DNA of 9,953 bases. Source: Alphaproteobacteria bacterium (GTDB lineage: Bacteria; Pseudomonadota; Alphaproteobacteria; Micavibrionales; UBA2020). Positions within the stretch are counted from its first letter, which is position 1. Every line of letters begins with the position of its first letter. Of this stretch, positions 1 to 5,622 are shown one piece after another. Location of the stretch: NCBI GenBank assembly GCA_029266795.1, contig JAQSWE010000069.1:1-9953 (forward strand), read 5' to 3'. The notes beneath the pieces are model-generated. The model did not search any database, had not been told where the DNA came from, and worked only from the letters and a program-made list of their open reading frames with translations. Made by a program: the position numbers and the translations under genes.

Positions 1-66
1 TGGCATTTAACACTTTTTTAAGATTTGACTTGTACTTTTATGGCATTTCCTGTACAGTCTTTTTAA

Positions 67-96
67 ATGACGGAAGTCCGTCCGATACCTTAGTAT
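67..96 (+). promoter_or_regulatory. tentative carD promoter with overlapping palindrome
   Basis: A possible -35 ATGACG (67-72) and -10 TAGTAT (91-96) are separated by 18 bp, which would give a leader of roughly 48 nt before the carD start at 150. The -35 overlaps an inverted repeat, GACGGA-AG-TCCGTC (69-82), that could be an operator or a hairpin. Both promoter hexamers are imperfect. A TTGACT at 25-30 has no good partner -10. The rest of 1-149 is AT-rich and non-coding. It holds a direct repeat of TGGCATTT (1-8 and 41-48). Confidence 0.3.
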
Positions 97-149
97 TCTG
101 TTAAATACGTCCTGCGCATCCCGGGACCTTACTATAGAAAAGAGGCACC

Positions 150-887
150 ATGGCGAAGATCACCAAAGGCAAGGCAAAGACCACCGGCACCACCAAAAAG
201 CCCGCCGCGGCAAAACCCGCCCCCGCAGTCGTGAAAAAGACTGCCACCGCAGTTAAAGTGACGGTGAAAGGCAAGACGACCATGAAGGTCGCTCCTCCCG
301 TGCAGAAAGCAAAGCCCGCTCCTCAAGTTCAAAAAACTGCCCCGGCTCCGGTCGCCGCAGCCCCCGTACCCGCTCCGGTCGCCAAGAAGCCCGAGAAGCT
401 CGATTTCACCACCGGTGACTTTGTGGTTTATCCCGCCCATGGCGTCGGTTATGTCGAAGGCGTCGAAACGACGACCATCGCAGGTATGGAAATTACCCTC
501 TACACCATCTGCTTCGAAAAAGACCGCATGCGCCTCAAGCTGCCGATCACCAAGGTGAAATCGTCCGGCCTGCGCAAGCTTTCCTCTAAGGACCGCCTGA
601 AAGATGCGCTGGCGACCCTGCAGGGCCGCAGCCAGACCCGCCGCGTGATGTGGAGCCGCCGCGCGCAGGAATACGAAGCAAAGATCAACTCGGGCGACCC
701 CGTTGCGATTGCCGAAGTCCTCCGCGACCTCCGCAAGGACACCGACGAAAGCGAACAGTCCTACAGCGAACGCCAGATCTATCAGGCTGCGCTGGAGCGT
801 CTTGCCCGCGAAGTCGCCGCGATCGAAAAGATCGACGAAAAGAAAGCTGCCGAGAAACTGGAAGCAGTCCTCTCGAACGTCGCTTAA
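150..887 (+). CDS. carD: CarD-family transcriptional regulator with basic N-terminal tail
   Basis: CarD-family proteins bind the RNA polymerase beta subunit through an N-terminal Tudor-like (RID) domain and act on promoter open-complex formation through a helical C-terminal domain. Here the RID-like segment begins near residue 85, where FTTGDFVVYPAHGVGYVEGV is the family's characteristic opening. It is followed by the beta-rich stretch up to KLPITKV (130-136). Residues 145-245 are helical and charged, including the MWSRRAQEYEAKI segment typical of the C-terminal domain. The conserved part is about 160 residues, the usual CarD length. The first 83 residues are an extra low-complexity Lys/Ala/Pro/Thr-rich tail resembling a histone H1 tail. 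The ATG is preceded by GAGG (142-145) at 4 nt spacing, so the tail appears to be translated. The gene is monocistronic and ends at a strong terminator. Family assignment is firm; the role of the tail is unknown. Confidence 0.9.
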   Translation: MAKITKGKAKTTGTTKKPAAAKPAPAVVKKTATAVKVTVKGKTTMKVAPPVQKAKPAPQVQKTAPAPVAAAPVPAPVAKKPEKLDFTTGDFVVYPAHGVGYVEGVETTTIAGMEITLYTICFEKDRMRLKLPITKVKSSGLRKLSSKDRLKDALATLQGRSQTRRVMWSRRAQEYEAKINSGDPVAIAEVLRDLRKDTDESEQSYSERQIYQAALERLAREVAAIEKIDEKKAAEKLEAVLSNVA

Positions 888-904
888 TCCTTTCGCTACA
901 GATT

Positions 905-939
905 AAAAAACGGCCTCCGGTTTCGGGGGCCGTTTTTTT
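905..939. terminator. bidirectional intrinsic terminator between carD and the DUF808 gene
   Basis: A perfect 11-bp outer stem pairs AAAAAACGGCC (905-915) with GGCCGTTTTTT (928-938). It is extended inward by a U-G and three G-C type pairs around a 4-nt loop (920-923). A run of seven T (933-939) follows on the plus strand, and the A-run (905-910) gives the same U-tract on the minus strand. It lies 17 nt after the carD stop and 15 nt after the stop of the convergent gene, so it can serve both. Confidence 0.92.
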
Positions 940-953
940 ATGGGGTCGAATGA

Positions 954-2099
954 TCAGGGCTGTGGGTTATCGGGTCGGGCAGCAGGCTTGATGTTCCAGA
1001 CGTTCTGTTCGTGAACCGGCCACTGCGGCACGACCTTGGGCGCTGCGGGTTGCGCGGCCACATCGAAGGCAGGCTTGATGTCCTGCACGGGCAACGGCGC
1101 TGCCTCTACCACAACTTCCGGCACGATGACCGGCTTCGGTGCTTCCGGCGCGGGCTTTACGGGGCTTTTGCCACGGATCGTGAAGACTTCCGGCACCCAT
1201 TCGCGCAGGAATTTGTAAGAGTCTTTCACCGGCTTTTTCAGCACATGCACGATAGGCTTGGCGACAAGGCCGGTCGTAACGCCAGCCGCAAACGACGCGC
1301 CAAGCTTCACAAGGCTGTGCATATAGGTGCTGGAGACCACCGTTGAAATCGTGCTGTTGACGAATTCGCCGATCGCCGGAACGCCGTGGAACAGCAAGCC
1401 GCCGCCCACCATGAAAATGGCAAGGCCGCCCGCGATGGAAATGCCGTTCAGCACATGCGGCTTGCCCGCCAGCAGCGCGCGGCCGATGGGGCGCGCGGCT
1501 TTCGACGGCAGGCTGTCGCTCTTGCGCGTCGCAAGCCAGGTGCCGAGGTCTTCCATCTTGATGATGCCGGTGATGATGCTGTAAACGCCAACCGTCGCGC
1601 CCAGCGCAACACCGGCCATGACCATCGCCTGCGTCGCAAAGGGCAGCGCGAGTGTCGCAGCCATCGTGACGGCTGTGATTTCACCGGACAATATCATGTC
1701 GGTCCTGATCGCGCTTTTAACCTTGCGGGCGCGGGCCGCTGCCGGGTCTTCACCGGGAATAGCGGCGGGTGCAGGACGATGCTCCTCGCCCTTCCACATC
1801 GCCTTCATTTTGCCGATGCCTTCATACGCGAAATAAATGCCGCCGGCGGCCAGCATGGGCATGACCGCCCAAGGCATAAAGAAATGTACGCCGAGCGCGG
1901 CAGGCACAAGAATCGCCTTGTTCTTCAGCGAACCCTTGGCGACGTCAACGAGGATCGACATGTCGCGCTTCTGGACATAGTCATCGTCGCCAATTTTGGC
2001 GGGGGATTTATCGGCGACGCTATCCGTCTTCTCCGCCGCGACCTTTACCATGGTCGCGATTTCATCCAATAGAATTACCAATGCGCCGCCGCTCGCCAT
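954..2099 (-). CDS. DUF808 / YedI-family inner-membrane protein
   Basis: This 381-residue protein resembles the DUF808 (YedI) family of inner-membrane proteins of unknown function. Family features seen are the N-terminal LVILLDEIATMVKVAAEKT (8-25), the VAKGSLKNKAILVP segment (53-66) leading into a hydrophobic stretch to about 96, and RTDMILSGEI (132-141). Hydrophobic, probably membrane-spanning segments lie near 62-96, 140-182, 218-245 and 263-287. Escherichia coli YedI is about 305 residues. The extra length here is a Pro/Ala/Val-rich C-terminal tail (about 310-381), probably cytoplasmic and disordered. The start has an AAGAG-type ribosome site a few bases upstream. A promoter (TTGATT-N17-TAAGAT) lies about 100 bp upstream, and the gene stops just before the shared terminator. 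I infer no specific substrate or activity. Confidence 0.82.
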   Translation of the reverse strand: MASGGALVILLDEIATMVKVAAEKTDSVADKSPAKIGDDDYVQKRDMSILVDVAKGSLKNKAILVPAALGVHFFMPWAVMPMLAAGGIYFAYEGIGKMKAMWKGEEHRPAPAAIPGEDPAAARARKVKSAIRTDMILSGEITAVTMAATLALPFATQAMVMAGVALGATVGVYSIITGIIKMEDLGTWLATRKSDSLPSKAARPIGRALLAGKPHVLNGISIAGGLAIFMVGGGLLFHGVPAIGEFVNSTISTVVSSTYMHSLVKLGASFAAGVTTGLVAKPIVHVLKKPVKDSYKFLREWVPEVFTIRGKSPVKPAPEAPKPVIVPEVVVEAAPLPVQDIKPAFDVAAQPAAPKVVPQWPVHEQNVWNIKPAARPDNPQP

Positions 2100-2196
2100 C
2101 TCTGCTCTTCTTTCAATTTTTTTACGTGGGATGATCGCGGGCTAGGAGGGGTTTCCAAACGGGGAAAAGCGCTAGGAGGCGATGCACATCCTTTTT

Positions 2197-2225
2197 ATCT
2201 TAGTGCAGTGCAGCATTCAAATCAA
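2197..2225 (-). promoter_or_regulatory. predicted sigma-70 promoter for the DUF808 gene
   Basis: Read on the minus strand, -35 TTGATT (2225-2220) and -10 TAAGAT (2202-2197) are separated by 17 bp. Transcription would start near 2190, giving a leader of about 90 nt to the ATG at 2099. The leader contains two CCTCCTAGC copies and ends in a purine-rich ribosome site. Spacing and hexamers are good, but there is no experimental support. Confidence 0.5.
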
Positions 2226-2356
2226 AAATCATAAGACATTGATAACACGAAGATAAAATAACGATGCGGTACACCTCATAATTATTTTTAGCTTACGACT
2301 CGTGCCCTGCGGTGATGGAAAAGTAGTAATTTAGTTGTTGATATTGCTCATTATTG

Positions 2357-2385
2357 TTGCCCTTTGCGGTCGCGTACGCTACAAT
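2357..2385 (+). promoter_or_regulatory. predicted sigma-70 promoter for the PIN-like / UPF0175-like pair
   Basis: TTGCCC (2357-2362) and TACAAT (2380-2385) are separated by exactly 17 bp. The expected start is near 2392, about 20 nt before the ATG at 2412. This rules out an upstream TTG start at 2364, which would lie inside the promoter. The spacer contains the perfect palindrome GCGTACGC (2372-2379), and TTATGTCAA (2388-2396) covers the predicted start site. Either could be an operator for autoregulation, as is common for toxin-antitoxin units, but this is inference. Confidence 0.55.
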
Positions 2386-2411
2386 CATTATGTCAACGCC
2401 ATCGGGATTTC

Positions 2412-2978
2412 ATGAAAAAACAGGATTTTTGCGTCATCGATGCGGGACCGCTGATTACGATGGCGCTGGGCGGCGCGCTCGATACGCTGACGGCTGCGGG
2501 CGATTATTTCCAGTTCAAGGTGCTCGACATCGTGGCGCTCGAGGCCGGCAGACGGGACCGCCCTGGCGGTAACGAGATTTCCGAGTGGATCGACAAGATG
2601 AAAGCCGCCGGCAAGCTGGATGTCATCGAGACCGAAATCGGCCTGATCACCAAGACCGAACGGATCGAAAACCCGTTCTACCGCCTCAAGAATGCCGGCG
2701 AACTTGCCATTGCAGAATGGATTGAAAATGGCGGGCTGAAGGACGCAAATTCCACGCTCGTCGTTTACGAGGATAAAGATACGCGCAGGCTGCTGGAGCA
2801 CATGCAGCCGGATGCCGATGTCGACGCCGTTTCCACCCGCGCCTTCCTGATAGCGGGCGAGCAGATGGGATTTGTGAAGGACGCGGGCGCGCTTTGGGAT
2901 AAGATACATAGCAATGCGCCCACGCGCAGCGACGTCGCCAACAGGTTCCAGGTCAGCACGAGAGCGCCCAGCCCATGA
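2412..2978 (+). CDS. PIN-like domain protein (possible VapC/DUF3368-type toxin)
   Basis: The 188-residue product begins with CVIDAGPLITMALGGALDTL (7-26), the usual opening of PIN-like ribonuclease domains, with D10 as first acidic residue. Further acidic candidates are E44 (DIVALEAGR), E97 (AGELAIAEWI, like the conserved GE helix of DUF3368-type PIN proteins) and D121/D123 (LVVYEDKDTRRLL, at the usual position of the third metal ligand). PIN domains of this type are usually about 130-160 residues, so this one is slightly long. The ATG at 2412 is chosen because it follows a good promoter by 20 nt and starts right before the conserved strand; GGGA lies just upstream. The stop overlaps the next start as ATGA, indicating tight coupling with the small downstream protein. 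If active it would be a metal-dependent RNase. An orphan PIN-like protein with another role is possible. Confidence 0.68.
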   Translation: MKKQDFCVIDAGPLITMALGGALDTLTAAGDYFQFKVLDIVALEAGRRDRPGGNEISEWIDKMKAAGKLDVIETEIGLITKTERIENPFYRLKNAGELAIAEWIENGGLKDANSTLVVYEDKDTRRLLEHMQPDADVDAVSTRAFLIAGEQMGFVKDAGALWDKIHSNAPTRSDVANRFQVSTRAPSP

Positions 2979-3223
2979 CAACTCCCCTCGCCCCGCCCGA
3001 CAAAAAATTCTATCCTGTCCTGAAGAAATATTCGGACGGCGGCATCTCCGCATCTAATGCGGCGTATGAAATTTACGAGATGAAAATCCCCGGCTACGAA
3101 GACCCCAGCGCGTCGGAAGTGATTTTGTGGGCGAAGATGGCGGGCTTCGGCATTCCCGCGCCTTCTGAAGAAGAAGCGAAGGCGGAAGCGGCCGCCCTGC
3201 TGAAGAAACGCACAGAAAAATAA
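2975..3223 (+). CDS. small helical protein, UPF0175-like (possible antitoxin)
   Basis: This 82-residue protein overlaps the preceding PIN-like gene by 4 nt (ATGA) and has no clear ribosome site of its own, so translation is probably coupled. The pattern KKYSDGGISASNAAYEI (residues 17-33) followed by SASEVILWAKMAGFGIP (45-61) resembles the UPF0175 layout of a GKIS..AA helix, a second helix and a GIP turn. UPF0175 proteins are often partners of DUF3368 PIN-like toxins. The C-terminus is a charged Glu/Ala/Lys helix. There is an insertion between the two helices compared with the family as I know it, and the similarity is by eye only. Order is PIN gene first, opposite to the common antitoxin-first arrangement. 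It converges on the ankyrin gene with only 1 bp between the stop codons and no visible terminator. Confidence 0.55.
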   Translation: MTTPLAPPDKKFYPVLKKYSDGGISASNAAYEIYEMKIPGYEDPSASEVILWAKMAGFGIPAPSEEEAKAEAAALLKKRTEK

Positions 3224-3224
3224 T

Positions 3225-3788
3225 TTATGGTGCCGACGGCTTGCGACCGCCCAGCTTGAATTTTGCGAGCTGCGCGCAGAGTTTTTGGGGCAGGCCTTTT
3301 TTCAATACTTCGCGGGATTTTTCCATGGCTTCATGGTGGGCGCGGTCGCGTTCGATGCGGAATTTGATGATGGCTTCGGCCGTTTCCTTGTGGCCGTGCA
3401 ATTCCGCTTTGGCGCTGGCATTCAATCCGGCGTTGTTCAGGCGCTTGTCATCCGCGCCGCGTTTCAGCAGTTCCAGCGCGAGTTCGGTGCGACCCATCCA
3501 TGCGGCGATGATGATCGGCGTGTCGCCGTTCATGTCGGGGCGCTCGATGCTCGAGCCATTATCGAGCATATAGCTCACGCCCGCCACGTTCCCCGCCTTG
3601 CACGCCCACATCAGCGCGGTGTAGCCGATCGGCTCGCCGCGCACGGCATCAAGGTTTTCGCGCCCGTGCTTGTCGATAAATTTCTGGATGCCTAGGATAT
3701 CGCCGTCCGACGCAGCGCTCATCAGGTCGCCCAGATCGCGCAGATCAAGGCCCTCGGTAACGGCGTTGTTGAATTTATCACTCAGCAT
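3225..3788 (-). CDS. ankyrin-repeat protein, 187 aa
   Basis: The protein is built almost wholly of ankyrin repeats, which mediate protein-protein contacts. The clearest units are GYTALMWACKAGNVAGVSYMLDNGSSIE (55-82) and GDTPIIIAAWMGRTELALELLKRGAD (88-113). Degenerate capping units lie at about 20-50 and 120-145. Residues 145-175 form a charged helix. No signal peptide or membrane segment is seen, so it is likely cytoplasmic. The start at 3788 is the first in-frame ATG after a TGA; GGATGAG upstream is a weak ribosome site. A good promoter lies about 30-60 bp upstream, but the methyltransferase gene on the same strand ends only 81 bp away without a terminator, so read-through is also likely. 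The binding partner is unknown. Confidence 0.85.
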   Translation of the reverse strand: MLSDKFNNAVTEGLDLRDLGDLMSAASDGDILGIQKFIDKHGRENLDAVRGEPIGYTALMWACKAGNVAGVSYMLDNGSSIERPDMNGDTPIIIAAWMGRTELALELLKRGADDKRLNNAGLNASAKAELHGHKETAEAIIKFRIERDRAHHEAMEKSREVLKKGLPQKLCAQLAKFKLGGRKPSAP

Positions 3789-3801
3789 CGCAACGGCTCA
3801 T

Positions 3802-3848
3802 CCATGTTGGAACATGGCAAGACTAGCAAGTGATTTTTCTTATGTCAA
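3802..3848 (-). promoter_or_regulatory. promoter of the 187-aa ankyrin gene with a palindrome at the predicted start site
   Basis: On the minus strand, -35 TTGACA (3848-3843) and -10 TAGTCT (3825-3820) are separated by 17 bp. The predicted start, near 3813, falls within the near-perfect palindrome CCATGTT-GG-AACATGG (3802-3817). That palindrome could be an operator or a 5' hairpin. The arrangement matches the promoter before the other ankyrin gene (5554-5582) in -35, spacing and five of six -10 bases, though only this one has the palindrome. Confidence 0.6.
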
Positions 3849-3869
3849 ACTATGAAAAGACGCGCGATA

Positions 3870-4823
3870 TCAGCCTTTTGCAATATTCACGCAGCAGATA
3901 TTTTCGCCCTTCGCCAGCAACGGCGCTTTGCCGCCGGGCAACAGCTTCGTGCTCATGTAACGCGCAGAGAGATCGGCGGCAGAATAATCGCGGTGGAGGG
4001 TAAATCCGCGCGCGGATAAAAACCCGGGAATGTTTTCCGGCTCGATGCCCCATTTCATCGGCTCGCCTTTCAACTGCAGCCACAGCCGCGCCATCCATGT
4101 CTGGCTGTCGAAACCGATCACGCCGAGCGGCGACTTCGCCATGTAGGTAAAGATCAGGCTGCTGTCAGGATGCTTGGCGCAGGCGCGGATGCCTGCAAAA
4201 AATTTATCCAGCTGCTTCGCATCGAGGTACATCGTAATCCCCTCGGCGATAAAGATCGTCGGCAAGCTGGCGTCGAACCAGGCGGGCGCGAGCGCGTCCG
4301 TGATGGAGGATGTCGTGAGGTCAGCGGGGCAGAAAAACAGGTTCGCGCCTGCATCGGCCAATGCCGCCATTTTAACAACCTGCGTGGCAGGATGGTCGAG
4401 CTCGAAAAACCTTACCTGCGGATAATTTTTATGCAGCGCCGCCGCCAGCGGGTCAAACCCTGCGGCGATGACGACAACCTGCTTCACCGCGCCTTTTTCA
4501 ATTTGTCCCTGCACAATGCTTTCGATCAGCTTCTTGCGCAACGCGAAATGCAGGTAGAGGCCGGGGATGCTGCAACGCTCGATTATTTTTAAAATGCGCC
4601 GGTTTAAGCGTTGGGTAAAGACAAGGCGGCTCTGGGCATCGAAGCTGACCATTGCGGTGAGCATATCGACGACAGGCGAATAGAATGCCCCGCCCAGCTC
4701 TTCGACAAAGCGTTCGTAATACCATTTATAAGTTTCGTCGACGGCCCAAGGTTGCGTTTCCGCGAGCATGGCTTGCGAGCGGGCAATCAGGATCGCGGTC
4801 GCGCTAGGCTTGTTCGCTTTCAT
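3870..4823 (-). CDS. SAM-dependent methyltransferase, PPM/leucine carboxymethyltransferase (LCM) type
   Basis: This 317-residue protein has the signature of the PPM/LCM class I methyltransferase family. VVVIAAGFDPLAAAL (116-130) corresponds to the SAM-binding motif I, usually written GAGFDTRA; the first Gly is Ala here. FELDHPATQ (140-148) is the acidic-loop motif binding the SAM ribose, PADLT follows (166-170), and FIAEGITMYL (191-200) matches the family's EGL.MYL motif. The family includes eukaryotic LCMT1, which methylates the PP2A C-terminus, and many bacterial enzymes acting on small molecules or unknown substrates, so the substrate cannot be named. The ATG at 4823 is 4 nt after the stop of the upstream ankyrin gene, which indicates co-transcription and coupled translation; no good Shine-Dalgarno is visible. 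The frame stays open upstream to 4952, but that stretch is Arg-rich and lies inside the ankyrin gene, so I exclude it. Confidence 0.82.
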   Translation of the reverse strand: MKANKPSATAILIARSQAMLAETQPWAVDETYKWYYERFVEELGGAFYSPVVDMLTAMVSFDAQSRLVFTQRLNRRILKIIERCSIPGLYLHFALRKKLIESIVQGQIEKGAVKQVVVIAAGFDPLAAALHKNYPQVRFFELDHPATQVVKMAALADAGANLFFCPADLTTSSITDALAPAWFDASLPTIFIAEGITMYLDAKQLDKFFAGIRACAKHPDSSLIFTYMAKSPLGVIGFDSQTWMARLWLQLKGEPMKWGIEPENIPGFLSARGFTLHRDYSAADLSARYMSTKLLPGGKAPLLAKGENICCVNIAKG

Positions 4824-4827
4824 GGGG

Positions 4828-5532
4828 TCAGATCTGGGGCGGGCGTTTGAAGCTGGCGGTGCGCGGGGCGGCGATTGCGCCGGTCGTGCCGGTGCGCAGC
4901 AGCTCGACCGTCTCGCGCATCTCTTTTTTCTGCGCGGCCTCAATTTCCGCACGACGCTTACGTTCTTCGATCAACAATCGCAACGCGTCTTTGTTGCGCC
5001 CGCGCTCGGCGCGCTCTTCGGCGTTACGTGAGGCGTTGTCTTCTGAGTCGAGCGAAGCACCTGCCGATAGCAGATATGAAATCGTGTCTTTCTTGCGCGC
5101 CGACATCATAGGGATTTCGTTGCGGGCGGCGGCGTGATACGCGGCATGCATCAGCGGTGTCATGCCCGTTTTATCCTGCGCCTCGATATTCGCGCCGCGA
5201 CCGACGAGGAATTGAACCATTTTCGTGAAGCCGCGCAACGATGCCGACATCAGCGATGTCATTCCGTTATTGTCGGGTGCGTCAATATTCGCGCCGCGTT
5301 GCATCAGGATATCGATCACGCCGGTGCGCCCTGTTTCGGTCGCATGCTGGATCATCGTCTTGCCGTCTTTGTCGCGCACATTGACGACGGCGTCGGCTTT
5401 TTCCGTGATGAATGCAGCCACCGCTTCCTTAGTGCGGTAACGCACAAGGTCGGTCAGGCGCGCAATATCCTCCTGCGAATAGGGGGAAGCGGCATTGTTA
5501 AATGTAGGCGCAGCAGCCACGGGTCCGGTCAT
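4828..5532 (-). CDS. ankyrin-repeat protein, 234 aa, with C-terminal helix
   Basis: Three ankyrin units are visible: DGKTMIQHATETGRTGVIDI onward (56-83), GMTSLMSASLRGFTKMVQFL onward (90-116), and GMTPLMHAAYHAAARNEIPM onward (123-161). The third has an insertion of about ten residues before its second helix. After a degenerate cap, residues 180-212 form a long Lys/Glu/Arg-rich helix, probably coiled, and the tail is Ala/Arg-rich. No signal peptide is seen, so a cytoplasmic scaffold is likely. It is the first gene of the leftward unit and is followed after 4 nt by the methyltransferase. The start at 5532 fits a TTGACA promoter about 45 bp upstream with a very short leader. A TTTTAGG abuts the ATG directly, so ribosome-site spacing is poor and initiation may be unusual. 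Confidence 0.84.
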   Translation of the reverse strand: MTGPVAAAPTFNNAASPYSQEDIARLTDLVRYRTKEAVAAFITEKADAVVNVRDKDGKTMIQHATETGRTGVIDILMQRGANIDAPDNNGMTSLMSASLRGFTKMVQFLVGRGANIEAQDKTGMTPLMHAAYHAAARNEIPMMSARKKDTISYLLSAGASLDSEDNASRNAEERAERGRNKDALRLLIEERKRRAEIEAAQKKEMRETVELLRTGTTGAIAAPRTASFKRPPQI

Positions 5533-5553
5533 CCTAAAATTAAAGAACGTACA

Positions 5554-5582
5554 AGCCTACCAGTCGTTAATGATTATGTCAA
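5554..5582 (-). promoter_or_regulatory. promoter of the ankyrin-methyltransferase unit
   Basis: On the minus strand, a consensus -35 TTGACA (5582-5577) and -10 TAGGCT (5559-5554) are separated by 17 bp. The predicted start is near 5546, only about 14 nt before the ATG at 5532. The promoter lies in the 90-bp gap shared with the divergent PPP-like gene, for which I find no comparably clear promoter on the plus strand. Five of six -10 bases, the full -35 and the spacing are shared with the other ankyrin promoter (3820-3848). Confidence 0.6.
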
Positions 5583-5622
5583 AACCTTAAACTCCATCTT
5601 CCGGAATGTGGAAAAAAAGCGT

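Larger units (their letters stand above)
2100..2411. other. 312-bp divergent intergenic region
   Basis: This AT-rich gap separates the leftward DUF808 gene from the rightward PIN-like gene. It holds one good promoter for each, annotated separately. It also has two copies of GCTAGGAGG exactly 30 bp apart (2141-2149 and 2171-2179) in the DUF808 leader, an 8-bp palindrome GCGTACGC (2372-2379) in the spacer of the rightward promoter, and a TTATGTCAA 9-mer (2388-2396) at that promoter's predicted start site. I see no convincing gene in the gap. A 24-codon frame at 2182 has an AGGAGG only 2 nt upstream and is not annotated. Confidence 0.75.

Noticed and set aside
2182..2256. 24-codon ORF after an AGGAGG
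   Set aside because: The ribosome site is only 2 nt from the ATG, the AGGAGG is part of a direct repeat, and no plus-strand promoter is evident before it.
2364..2411. TTG start adding 16 residues to the PIN-like protein
   Set aside because: It lies within the spacer and -10 of a good promoter, so it would not be in the transcript; ATG 2412 precedes the conserved first strand.
4824..4952. A 43-residue N-terminal extension of the methyltransferase
   Set aside because: The frame is open, but the residues are almost all Arg/Pro/Ala/Ser and lie inside the upstream ankyrin gene; the ATG at 4823, 4 nt after the ankyrin stop, gives a normal family start.
5134..5607. A 446-residue version of the PPP-like protein starting at 5134
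   Set aside because: The extra part is antisense to the ankyrin gene and the divergent promoter, is rich in His/Arg/Cys as shadow frames are, and shows no family similarity.
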